Shown here in pieces: positions 1-5,980 of a DNA stretch of 12,303 bases. Positions within the stretch are counted from its first letter, which is position 1. Each line of letters begins with the position of its first letter. Origin of the DNA: CAYSLC01 sp964431545 (lineage in GTDB: Bacteria; Desulfobacterota; Desulfobacteria; Desulfobacterales; JAABSP01); contig CAYSLC010000169.1 of assembly GCA_964431545.1 (NCBI GenBank), positions 1 to 12,303 of the forward strand, written 5' to 3'. Both the position numbers and the translations under genes were made by a program. Below the pieces are notes generated by a model that was not told where the DNA came from, ran no database searches, and saw only the letters and a program-made list of their open reading frames with translations.

Positions 1-482
1 GTCCGGCCGGAGCCCTCGGTGCCGCTGCCCCGTTTCCCGATGGAGAATTTTTCGTTTAAATCCTTGAGGTCCTGGATGGTGCCGCTCTTGGCGTACTTGG
101 CGAGCACCGTGAAGTGCTCCACGTTCTCCCACAACATCGTCACGGACCGGAAGTTTTTCACCGCCCGGCCGTCGTAGGGCCCTTCCCCCCGGTAGGCGTT
201 GAGGCCGAAGAGCGACTGGAGGATCGCCATGTGGGCTTCGTTGTTCTTGAGCATCTGGACGTTTTCACCGGAACCGGCGGAGTTGATGGCCGTGGCGGTG
301 ATCTGGTGCTCCTTGGCCAGCTTGACGCTGATCAGGGTGCCGATGGCCACCCCCACCGGGTAATAGGTGCCGCCGGTGGTGGCGGTGGCGATGATGAGAC
401 TGTCCGCGGCTTCGGTCTTCGGCGCGGAAACGCCGAGGATCAGGGTGAGCGCCAGCAGGGGAATCAGAACTCTCTTTGCCAT
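1..482 (-). CDS. TAXI-family TRAP transporter solute-binding protein (3' end beyond window)
   Basis: Periplasmic substrate-binding subunit of a TRAP-type secondary transporter of the TAXI subclass, which takes up small organic acids or amino acids; the substrate cannot be read from sequence. The first 160 codons are present. Residues 1-25 form a signal peptide: a basic MAKR start, a hydrophobic core (VLIPLLALTLILGV) and a TEA-A cleavage site. The mature start, LIIATATTGGTYYPVG, followed by residues GTLIS, is the typical TAXI opening. INSAGSGENVQML and MAILQS continue the family pattern. ATG at 482 is chosen because AAGGAGG lies a few bases upstream. Membrane subunits are not in the window and could lie past position 1. 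The leader carries a tandem repeat and a possible promoter, so it may be transcribed separately from ubiB, which ends 251 bp upstream on the same strand. Confidence 0.88.
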   Translation of the reverse strand, partial: MAKRVLIPLLALTLILGVSAPKTEAADSLIIATATTGGTYYPVGVAIGTLISVKLAKEHQITATAINSAGSGENVQMLKNNEAHMAILQSLFGLNAYRGEGPYDGRAVKNFRSVTMLWENVEHFTVLAKYAKSGTIQDLKDLNEKFSIGKRGSGTEGSGR

Positions 483-495
483 TTGTCTCCTCCTT

Positions 496-535
496 TTGTT
501 ACGGGTGAATGGAACTTGTTACGGGTGGATGGAAC
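496..535. repeat. Two tandem 20-bp direct repeats in the leader of the TAXI gene
   Basis: The unit TTGTTACGGGTGaATGGAAC (496-515) is followed immediately by a second copy (516-535) differing only at unit position 13 (a to g). The repeats abut the Shine-Dalgarno sequence of the minus-strand TAXI gene. They could be a two-site operator or a local duplication; the sequence alone does not decide. Confidence 0.75.
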
Positions 536-572
536 ATCGGATCGCGGAGGTCCGACCCCGGACCTTTCCTTT

Positions 573-602
573 CTCTTACGGGAAGGAGATCCGCCTTGTC
601 AA
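573..602 (-). promoter_or_regulatory. Possible sigma70-type promoter for the TAXI gene
   Basis: On the minus strand a perfect TTGACA (602-597) is followed after 18 bp by TAAGAG (578-573), a poor -10 (3 of 6 matches). Downstream, inside the would-be leader, lie a 7-bp stem AGGTCCG/CGGACCT (548-554 with 559-565) and then the 20-bp tandem repeat. The weak -10 keeps confidence low; activator dependence is possible. Confidence 0.35.
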
Positions 603-733
603 CCCCGAAGCCGCCGCCCGTAGCGACCCGGATCGACCATGCGCCGCCCCGGTCGCCGGGGCCGGCGATCCCTTTTTCCGTTTCGTCTTTGTCAGGGGGT
701 CGGCGGACGACCTCGCGGGCAGATCGGCCCTGT

Positions 734-2449
734 CTAGAGTTTTCCGGATCTCAGGATGGAGAGGATCAGCCAGACCCCCAGGACCGTGGCGATGACGTAG
801 CCGGTGACCCCGAGGATCGAGGTGAGGGAGACGGTCTGGGGGCCGAACAGGTCGATGGTGAACTCCACCACCTTCTGGGAGGAGTTGAGGACCAGGGAGC
901 CGGCCAGGATGGAGGCGGAGAGGATGAGCCCCACCGTCAGGCGGTTGACCCCCCGCTCCAGGGGGGCGTCGAGCCGGTCGAGGCCCGTGTGGTGGAGTTC
1001 CACCCGCTGCTTGCCCTTGGCGGTCTGCTTCAGGATCTCGTGGAGGTGGCGGGGGGTCGCCTCGGCGTACCGGCGGGCCTGGCGGAGGTCCTTGCCCAGC
1101 TTGTTGAGGATCTTTTGAGCCTCGTACCCCCGCTGGATCAGCTTCTTGGCGTAGGGACGGGTCACCTCCAGGAGGCTGGCGTCGCTGCCCAGGATCTTGC
1201 CCAGGGCCTCGGTCTGGATGAAGGTCTTGAAGAGGAGCAAAAGGTTCCGGGGCAGGCGGATCTGGTACTTGAGCACCAGCTGCATCACCTGGTCATAGAC
1301 GTCCCGCACCGAAACCGTCTGGAGGGACCGGCCGTAGAAGGGCTCGCTGATCTCCATGAGGTCCGCCTTGAAGCGGTTGATGTCCATGGTCTCCTCGTCG
1401 ATGATCCCGATGGACCAGAGGACGTCCATGACCATGTCGTAGTCGTGTTCCGCGAACCCCAGAAAGAGGTTGGCGATCTGGAGCATCATTTCTTCGTCCA
1501 GATAGCCGGTGATGCCGAAGTCCACCAGCCCCACCCGGCCGTCGAACTCCACGATGGTGTTGCCCGGGTGGGGATCGGCGTGGAAGAAGCCGAACTCCAT
1601 GAGCTGCCGGGAGAAGGAGCGCAGGCCGATGAGGGCGATCTCCTTGGGATCGATCCCGTGAGCCCGGATCGCCGCCACCTGGTCCATCTTGATCCCGTGG
1701 ATGAAGGACATCACCAGCACCGATTTGGTGGTGTGGTCCCAGAAGACCCGGGGGATGTGGATCTCCTCGCTGCCCGAAAAGTAGTTTCGGAATTTCTCGA
1801 TGCTCCCCGCCTCGATGTACATGTCGAGTTCCTTGAAGATGGTCCGTTCGAACTCCCGGACCAGGTTGACGGCGCCCACGATCCGGCCGAGGTCGGACAT
1901 GGCCTCCATCTTGCCGGCCATGTAGTACATGAGGCGGATGTCCTCCCGGATCTTCTTGGCGATGCCGGGCCGGACGATCTTGACGGCCACCGTCTCCCCG
2001 GTGAGGAGGGTGGCCCGGTGGACCTGGGCCACCGACGCGGCGGCCAGGGCCTGGGTGTCGAAGGCGGCGAAGACCTCCGTCAGGGGGCGTTTGAGGGCGG
2101 CCTCCACGGCCGCCCGGATGGTTTCGTAGGGGATGGGGGGGACGCTGTCCTGGAGTTTTCGGAACTCCTCGATGTACTCCGGGGGGAACATGTCGGCCCG
2201 GGTGCTCATGAGCTGCCCCAGCTTGATGAAGCTGGGGCCGAGTTCCTCCAGGATCAGCCGGATCCGGGCCGGGGCCGGGAAGCCGTATCGGAGGAGGATC
2301 TCCCCGTCTCCCAGGGGATCGGGACGCTTCCCGCCCCGGCGGAAGAGGCGCTCGGCCAGGTCGCCGTATCCGTGCTTGACGAGCACGCCGGCGATGCCGC
2401 CGAACCGGCGCAGCCCTCGAATCCGGCCGATCCCCCCGAGTAGCCCCAT
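734..2449 (-). CDS. ubiB: UbiB/AarF/ABC1-family atypical protein kinase-like ATPase
   Basis: A 571-residue member of the UbiB (ABC1/ADCK) family, needed in many bacteria for biosynthesis or membrane handling of isoprenoid quinones. Family hallmarks in order: KLGQ (residues 76-79) in GPSFIKLGQLMSTRADMFPP; the Ala-rich nucleotide loop AAAS (136-139) in place of a Gly-rich loop; VAVK with the ATP-site Lys157; FKELDMYIEA (about 205-214); the catalytic-loop equivalent FHADPHPGN (289-297); and VDFG (309-312). Two C-terminal hydrophobic helices (about 516-536 and 543-565) are the usual membrane anchor. Length is normal for the family. ATG at 2449 is preceded by GGGGGAA. It starts 15 bp after the zinc-ribbon gene ends, so the two are probably co-transcribed. 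In an anaerobe the target would more likely be menaquinone or another quinone than ubiquinone; that is inference. Confidence 0.93.
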   Translation of the reverse strand: MGLLGGIGRIRGLRRFGGIAGVLVKHGYGDLAERLFRRGGKRPDPLGDGEILLRYGFPAPARIRLILEELGPSFIKLGQLMSTRADMFPPEYIEEFRKLQDSVPPIPYETIRAAVEAALKRPLTEVFAAFDTQALAAASVAQVHRATLLTGETVAVKIVRPGIAKKIREDIRLMYYMAGKMEAMSDLGRIVGAVNLVREFERTIFKELDMYIEAGSIEKFRNYFSGSEEIHIPRVFWDHTTKSVLVMSFIHGIKMDQVAAIRAHGIDPKEIALIGLRSFSRQLMEFGFFHADPHPGNTIVEFDGRVGLVDFGITGYLDEEMMLQIANLFLGFAEHDYDMVMDVLWSIGIIDEETMDINRFKADLMEISEPFYGRSLQTVSVRDVYDQVMQLVLKYQIRLPRNLLLLFKTFIQTEALGKILGSDASLLEVTRPYAKKLIQRGYEAQKILNKLGKDLRQARRYAEATPRHLHEILKQTAKGKQRVELHHTGLDRLDAPLERGVNRLTVGLILSASILAGSLVLNSSQKVVEFTIDLFGPQTVSLTSILGVTGYVIATVLGVWLILSILRSGKL

Positions 2450-2464
2450 TGTTCCCCCGGCCGT

Positions 2465-2689
2465 CTACTTATCCCGTTTCCATTTGCGGGCGATCTCCTT
2501 GAGCTTGTCCTCGTCCGCCACGTAGCTTTCCAGGTAGCCGCACGTGACGCAGACGTAGTTGTCGAGGGCCGCCACCGAGGTGAGGCCCACCGGAATGGTG
2601 TTGCACCCGAAGGGGCCGGACTTGGGAAAGACATCCTTTCCGGCGTAGACAGCGTCCGCGCCGCACTTGGAACAGATTCCGTCCTTCAT
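2465..2689 (-). CDS. Small zinc-ribbon protein
   Basis: A 74-residue soluble protein with CSKC (Cys6, Cys9) near the N-terminus, a lone Cys29, and CVTC (Cys47, Cys50) followed by GYLESYV. Two CxxC knuckles about 40 residues apart are a rubredoxin-like zinc ribbon. The C-terminal 18 residues are charged and probably helical. ATG at 2689 is preferred over an in-frame TTG at 2695: AAGGAGG (2703-2697) is 7 nt from the ATG but only 1 nt from the TTG. It is the first gene of a probable two-gene unit with ubiB, driven by the minus-strand promoter at 2789-2760. I do not recognise a specific function; metal binding is inferred from the cysteine pattern. Confidence 0.8.
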   Translation of the reverse strand: MKDGICSKCGADAVYAGKDVFPKSGPFGCNTIPVGLTSVAALDNYVCVTCGYLESYVADEDKLKEIARKWKRDK

Positions 2690-2759
2690 ACGCAAACCTC
2701 CTTGTTATTGGATTCGAACCGCCGGGTGGATAGGGTTGATCCACACCGCGCAAGGGATC

Positions 2760-2789
2760 AGTATGGCCCAAATCCCCACGGGCTGTCAA
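2760..2789 (-). promoter_or_regulatory. Sigma70-type promoter for the zinc ribbon-ubiB unit
   Basis: On the minus strand, TTGACA (2789-2784), 18-bp spacer, CATACT (2765-2760; 4 of 6 matches). The leader of about 65 nt contains a 6-bp hairpin GTGGAT/ATCCAC (2726-2731 with 2739-2744). It lies back to back with the aroF promoter; the two -35 boxes are 18 bp apart. Confidence 0.5.
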
Positions 2790-2807
2790 CGCGGATCGAG
2801 AAATCCC

Positions 2808-2836
2808 TTGACAACGCCCACCCCTTTCATTACGGT
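2808..2836 (+). promoter_or_regulatory. Sigma70-type promoter for the aroF leader
   Basis: Perfect TTGACA (2808-2813), 17-bp spacer, TACGGT (2831-2836; a weak -10 with the key T1, A2 and T6). It would start transcription near 2843, about 45 nt before the leader peptide ATG and about 150 nt before the terminator stem, a geometry that suits an attenuated operon. Confidence 0.5.
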
Positions 2837-2888
2837 CTCGGCGGAGATCGGGACCGGCGGTGTGATTTCACGGAAAGGGCCCCTCGAG

Positions 2889-2969
2889 ATGTTCGACATG
2901 GAACGGTTTTTCTGGCGACGGAAACTCTCTCCGAGGGAGGCGCCCGCCGACCGGTCGACGACAATGTGA
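2889..2969 (+). CDS. Putative Phe/Trp leader peptide of the aroF attenuator
   Basis: A 26-codon ORF starting MFDMERFFWRRK and ending in TGA at 2967-2969. Codons 7-9 are TTT TTC TGG (2907-2915), and codon 2 is also Phe, giving three Phe and one Trp in nine codons. No Tyr codon is present. An AAAGGG purine stretch lies 9 nt before the ATG; a second in-frame ATG at 2898 is possible. It sits after a promoter and before an intrinsic terminator, upstream of the DAHP synthase gene, where a leader peptide monitoring Phe- and Trp-tRNA charging would be expected. The peptide itself would have no function. Codon content and position are seen directly; the attenuator role is inferred. Confidence 0.68.
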   Translation: MFDMERFFWRRKLSPREAPADRSTTM

Positions 2970-2992
2970 TTCCATCCCACAGCGCGTTTTCA

Positions 2993-3040
2993 AAGGGCCG
3001 TGATCGGGGAAAGCCTCCCGGACACGGCCCTTGTTGTTTT
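2993..3040 (+). terminator. Intrinsic terminator (attenuator) in the aroF leader
   Basis: A perfect 10-bp stem AAGGGCCGTG/CACGGCCCTT (2993-3002 with 3023-3032), with a possible inner CGGG/CCCG extension (3005-3008 with 3017-3020), is followed by the T-rich run TTGTTGTTTT. It begins 24 nt after the leader peptide stop and about 125 nt before the aroF start. No full-length gene ends upstream, so its position fits premature termination of the aroF transcript rather than the end of a gene. Confidence 0.78.
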
Positions 3041-3110
3041 CCGGGGTTGCCGGTTCCGTGGGGTGCGAATCGCCGGATGCGGGGGGGTGGAGCGAAGAAA
3101 ATGACACGGA

Positions 3111-3149
3111 GGCGGTCTGGGAGGTGCGCCTGTTTCCAGACCGGCCGCC
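3111..3149 (+). other. Hairpin just upstream of the aroF ribosome-binding site
   Basis: GGTCTGG (3114-3120) pairs perfectly with CCAGACC (3136-3142), with possible outer GGC/GCC pairs (3111-3113 with 3147-3149). There is no T-run, so it is not a terminator. It ends 3 nt before the AAGGAG (3153-3158) of aroF. A spacer or stabilising role is possible but untested. Confidence 0.45.
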
Positions 3150-3166
3150 CGGAAGGAGCGAAGGCG

Positions 3167-4177
3167 ATGCTGGTGGTAATGAGCAAGGATGCAAAATCCG
3201 AAGAGGTGGATGCGGTGGTGGCCGCCATCGAGGCGAGGGGCTATGCGGCCCGACCCATTCCCGGAGGGGACCGGGTCTCCATCGGAATCCTCCACAACCG
3301 CGGGGCGGTGGATCCGTCCCCCTTCCAGGGGATGCCCGGAGTCAAGGATTTGATCCCGGTGACCCGTCCGTACAAGCTGGTCAGCCGGGAGTTCAAACCC
3401 GAGGACACCGTGGTCCGGGTGGGGGATATCGCCATCGGCGGGCCCGATCTCATCCTCATGGCCGGGCCCTGCGCCATCGAGAGCGAGGCCCAGGCCATGA
3501 CCATCGCGGGCCACGTCAAGGCCGCGGGGGCCCACCTCTTCCGGGGCGGCGCCTACAAACCCCGGACCTCCCCGTACTCCTTCCAGGGGCTGGGGGAGGA
3601 GGGGCTCAAGATCCTGGTCAAGATCCGGGAGGAGACCGGCATGCCCGTGGTCACCGAGGTGATGGACGAGGAGACCTTCGACCGGGTGGAGGCCTACGCC
3701 GACGTGATCCAGATCGGCACCCGAAACATGCAGAATTTCGCGCTGCTGCGTCGGGCGGGCCAGGCCAGCAAGCCGGTGCTTCTCAAACGGGGGATGTCGG
3801 CGGTGATCGACGAGTGGCTCATGGCCGCCGAGTACATCCTGGAGGGGGGCAACGACCGGGTCATCCTCTGCGAGCGGGGGGTCCGGACCTTTGTCAAGCA
3901 CAGCCGGAACACCCTCGACCTCTCCGCCGTGCCGGTGGTCCGGCGGGAGAGCCATCTGCCCATCATCGTCGACCCGAGCCACGCGGCCGGGTACCGGGAC
4001 CAGGTGATCCCCCTGAGCCGGGCCGCGGTGGCCGCCGAAGCCCACGGGCTGATGGTGGAGGTCCACCACGAGCCGGAAAAGGCCATGAGCGACGGGGCCC
4101 AGTCCCTCTATCCCCATCAGTTCGAAAGCCTCTGCCGTCAGGTCAAGGCGATCCACGACATCTCCCGGATCCGATGA
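3167..4177 (+). CDS. aroF: 3-deoxy-7-phosphoheptulonate synthase (DAHP synthase), type I-beta with N-terminal regulatory domain
   Basis: Condenses phosphoenolpyruvate and erythrose 4-phosphate to DAHP, the first committed step of the shikimate pathway, in the cytosol. The 336 residues match the Thermotoga maritima type. Residues 1-70 form the ferredoxin-like (ACT-like) regulatory domain (MLVVMSKDAK... to TRPYKLVSREF); a TIM barrel follows. Visible active-site motifs are AGPCAIE (Cys102), RGGAYKPRTSPYSF (Lys131, Arg133), LLKRG (Lys207, Arg208), CERG (Arg237), DPSH (His272), VEVHHEPEKAMSDG (Glu298, Asp309). Cys102, His272, Glu298 and Asp309 correspond to the metal ligands known from the T. maritima enzyme. 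The N-terminal domain in this family mediates Tyr or Phe feedback inhibition. ATG at 3167 has AAGGAG 8 nt upstream; upstream in-frame ATGs lack this. An attenuator-like leader precedes it and aroB follows after 28 bp. Confidence 0.97.
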   Translation: MLVVMSKDAKSEEVDAVVAAIEARGYAARPIPGGDRVSIGILHNRGAVDPSPFQGMPGVKDLIPVTRPYKLVSREFKPEDTVVRVGDIAIGGPDLILMAGPCAIESEAQAMTIAGHVKAAGAHLFRGGAYKPRTSPYSFQGLGEEGLKILVKIREETGMPVVTEVMDEETFDRVEAYADVIQIGTRNMQNFALLRRAGQASKPVLLKRGMSAVIDEWLMAAEYILEGGNDRVILCERGVRTFVKHSRNTLDLSAVPVVRRESHLPIIVDPSHAAGYRDQVIPLSRAAVAAEAHGLMVEVHHEPEKAMSDGAQSLYPHQFESLCRQVKAIHDISRIR

Positions 4178-4205
4178 AGGGCCCCGGGGAGGAGGGCTGT
4201 CCGAC

Positions 4206-5240
4206 GTGAAACGGATCGAGATCCACGGGGCGGCGGGGCGGTCGACCATCGCCGTGGGGGAGCGGCTCGACCATCTGATCCGATATCTGCCGGCGGGGCG
4301 CAAGGTGATCCTGATCACCGACACCAACGTCTCCCGGCTTTACGGGAGCCGGTTTCCCGACCTGCCGACCCTCATCGTGGGAACCGGCGAAGGCGTCAAG
4401 AGCCTCGACACGGCCCGGGGCCTCTACGAGGATCTGATCCGGCTGGAGGCCGACCGGTCCGCCTTTATCGTGGGGATCGGAGGCGGCATCGTCTGCGACC
4501 TCACCGGCTTCGTCGCCTCCACCTATCTGCGGGGGGTCGACTTCGGCTACGCGGCCACCACCCTCCAGGCCCAGGTGGACGCCAGCGTGGGGGGGAAGAA
4601 CGGGGTCAACGTGGGCGGCTACAAGAACATGGTGGGGGTCTTCAACCAGCCCGCCTTCGTCCTCTGCGACACGACCCTCCTCGCCACCCTGCCGGGGGCC
4701 GAGCGCTCCTGCGGCCTGGCGGAGATGGTCAAACACGCGGCCATCCGGGACATGGGCCATTTCACCTACATCGAGAACCATTGCGCAGAGGCCCTGGCCC
4801 TCGATCCGGAGGTGGTGGAGACGGCGGTCCACGATTCGGTGGGGATCAAGGCGGCGGTGGTCAACCGGGACGAGCGGGAACAGGGGGAGCGGCGGATTCT
4901 CAACTTCGGCCACACCTTCGGCCATGCCGTGGAGAAGATCACCGGGTGTCCCCACGGAGAGGCGGTGAGCGTGGGCATGGCCATGGCCGCCGACCTGTCG
5001 GCGGCCGAGGGGATGCTCTCCGGGGGGGAGGCCCGCCGGCTCAAGGACCTCCTCCGAAGACTCCGGCTTCCGGTCTCTCTTCCCGTGGACCCGGCCCGGG
5101 TGGTCGACGGTCTGAAACGGGACAAGAAGCGGGAGGGCGGCGCCATCCACTTTGTTTTCCTTGGCGGGTTGGGCCGAGCCGTGGTAAAGGAGGTTGAGAT
5201 CGACCGGTTGGAACGATTCCTCCTCGGATATTCGGGATGA
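4206..5240 (+). CDS. aroB: 3-dehydroquinate synthase
   Basis: Converts DAHP to 3-dehydroquinate, the second step of the shikimate pathway, with NAD+ and a divalent metal. Its 344 residues are close to the usual length. The NAD-binding segment GIGGGIVCDLTGFVASTY (about 90-107) and TTLQAQVDASVGGKNGVN (118-135) are typical. Metal ligands expected from the family are Glu173 in AEMVKH, His236 in NFGHTFGH and His250 in CPHGEA; RDEREQGERRILNFGHT matches the conserved core. The start is GTG at 4206, with GGGGAGGAGG about 10 nt upstream. It lies 28 bp after aroF and uses that enzyme's product, so the two form an operon under the aroF leader. Confidence 0.97.
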   Translation: MKRIEIHGAAGRSTIAVGERLDHLIRYLPAGRKVILITDTNVSRLYGSRFPDLPTLIVGTGEGVKSLDTARGLYEDLIRLEADRSAFIVGIGGGIVCDLTGFVASTYLRGVDFGYAATTLQAQVDASVGGKNGVNVGGYKNMVGVFNQPAFVLCDTTLLATLPGAERSCGLAEMVKHAAIRDMGHFTYIENHCAEALALDPEVVETAVHDSVGIKAAVVNRDEREQGERRILNFGHTFGHAVEKITGCPHGEAVSVGMAMAADLSAAEGMLSGGEARRLKDLLRRLRLPVSLPVDPARVVDGLKRDKKREGGAIHFVFLGGLGRAVVKEVEIDRLERFLLGYSG

Positions 5241-5297
5241 CGGCCGTCCGGCCCGTCCCGCGGGCCGGCGGCAATGGACAACGGGATCTGACGTGTA

Positions 5298-5750
5298 ATG
5301 ACCGAAAAAAAAGTCTTCATGAACAGCAACAACATGGCCACCTTCGTCTGCCCCAAGTGCGCCAAGGCCAAGCTGATGGACGTCTCCGAGTACAAGGACA
5401 TCCAGAAGGCTGTGAAGGTGCGGTGTAAATGCAGTTGCGGCCACTCCTACGTCGTTTTGCTGGAGCGGCGCATGTTCTACCGGAAGGAGACCGACCTCTC
5501 CGGACGGTTCGTCAACACCGCCACCGGCGTGGAGGGGACCATTCGGGTCCGGAACCTCTCCCGGACCGGTCTGAAATTCGAGCCGGAGGATGTCTCGGCC
5601 CTCTCTCCGGGGGATCCCCTCACCCTGGAGTTTTGGCTTGCCGACGAGTCCCGGATCCAGAAGGAGGTGGTGGTGCGGACCATCGCCGAGAACCTGGTGG
5701 GCGCGGAGTTCATTCATCCCCTCGACCTCTCCCCCCTGGACGTGGCCTGA
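5298..5750 (+). CDS. Zinc-ribbon PilZ-domain protein (probable c-di-GMP receptor)
   Basis: A 150-residue cytosolic protein in two parts. Residues 13-55 hold a cysteine-rich zinc-binding segment: CPKC (18-21), then Cys43, Cys45 and Cys47 in RCKCSCGHSY. Residues 56-150 form a PilZ domain with both c-di-GMP signatures: RxxxR (Arg58 and Arg62 in RRMFYR) and the N-x-S-x-x-G type box NLSRTG (87-92). It probably binds c-di-GMP and passes the signal to a partner; no enzymatic domain is fused. Three in-frame ATGs (5298, 5319, 5334) compete and none has a strong Shine-Dalgarno sequence; MATFVCPKC from 5334 would also keep the whole ribbon. It follows aroB by 57 bp without an obvious terminator, so read-through from the aro operon is likely. 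Confidence 0.87.
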   Translation: MTEKKVFMNSNNMATFVCPKCAKAKLMDVSEYKDIQKAVKVRCKCSCGHSYVVLLERRMFYRKETDLSGRFVNTATGVEGTIRVRNLSRTGLKFEPEDVSALSPGDPLTLEFWLADESRIQKEVVVRTIAENLVGAEFIHPLDLSPLDVA

Positions 5751-5751
5751 A

Positions 5752-5902
5752 CCGGAGACGGGCGCCGTGCCGCCCGGCCCGGGGCGCTCTTCCCAAGCCG
5801 CCCCCCGCGACTTACCTTTTCCCCGGTGGGGCTTTCCCGTCTCCGGCGGCCTCCGCCGGAACAACCCACCGGACGGAAGCACGATCCCCAGGGAAAAGGA
5901 GG
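5752..5902 (+). promoter_or_regulatory. Structured leader with two mutually exclusive folds upstream of the small ORF-dus unit
   Basis: Fold A is a perfect 11-bp pairing of CCGGAGACGGG (5752-5762) with CCCGTCTCCGG (5836-5846). Fold B consists of three nested stems: TCCGGCGG/CCGCCGGA (5842-5849 with 5853-5860, loop CCT), CCGGTGGG/CCCACCGG (5823-5830 with 5865-5872) and CCTTTTCCC/GGGAAAAGG (5815-5823 with 5891-5899). The outer stem covers part of the AAAAGGAGG Shine-Dalgarno sequence. A crosses every B stem, so only one fold can exist at a time. No U-tract follows, so a translational rather than terminator effect is suggested. It resembles no riboswitch class I can name. Confidence 0.5.
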
Positions 5903-5908
5903 CTTCTC

Positions 5909-5980
5909 ATGCATCCCATCTATAAAAACCACCACCAGAAGCCCACCGTCCGGGAACAGGCGCGGGAACGGGACGGATGA
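5909..5980 (+). CDS. 23-residue small ORF overlapping the dus start (possible coupling peptide)
   Basis: The ORF runs ATG (5909) to TGA (5978-5980) and encodes a basic, His-rich peptide starting MHPIYKNHHQKPTVRE and ending RERDG. AAAAGGAGG lies 6 nt upstream, the strongest ribosome-binding site in this stretch. Its stop overlaps the next gene's start as ATGA, so ribosomes finishing it could re-initiate on the dus gene, whose own upstream sequence has only a weak purine stretch. It has no recognisable family. A regulatory upstream ORF or a real small protein are both possible; a chance ORF cannot be excluded. Confidence 0.52.
   Translation: MHPIYKNHHQKPTVREQARERDG

Noticed and set aside
646..662. 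Hairpin GCCCCGG-TCG-CCGGGGC as terminator of ubiB
   Set aside because: A perfect 7-bp stem, but on the ubiB strand no T-run follows it. The T-rich run CCTTTTTCC lies on the other side and would serve only plus-strand transcription, where no gene ends.
509..2443. A 644-codon open frame on the plus strand opposite ubiB
   Set aside because: Its product is low-complexity, full of Asp, Glu, Gly, His and Val, with no family motif. It is the usual antisense shadow of a GC-rich gene; ubiB on the other strand has all family motifs.
2701..2790. Possible tRNA on the minus strand, suggested by GGTTCGAATCC
   Set aside because: The T-stem does not close (GGCGG opposite CCAAT) and no acceptor, D or anticodon arm can be drawn.
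2990..4327. A 445-codon minus-strand open frame opposite aroF
   Set aside because: Asp-, Gly-, His- and Pro-rich shadow of aroF with no ribosome-binding site or recognised domain.
4143..5882. A 579-codon minus-strand open frame opposite aroB and the PilZ gene
   Set aside because: Shadow frame of two well-supported plus-strand genes; biased composition and no motif.
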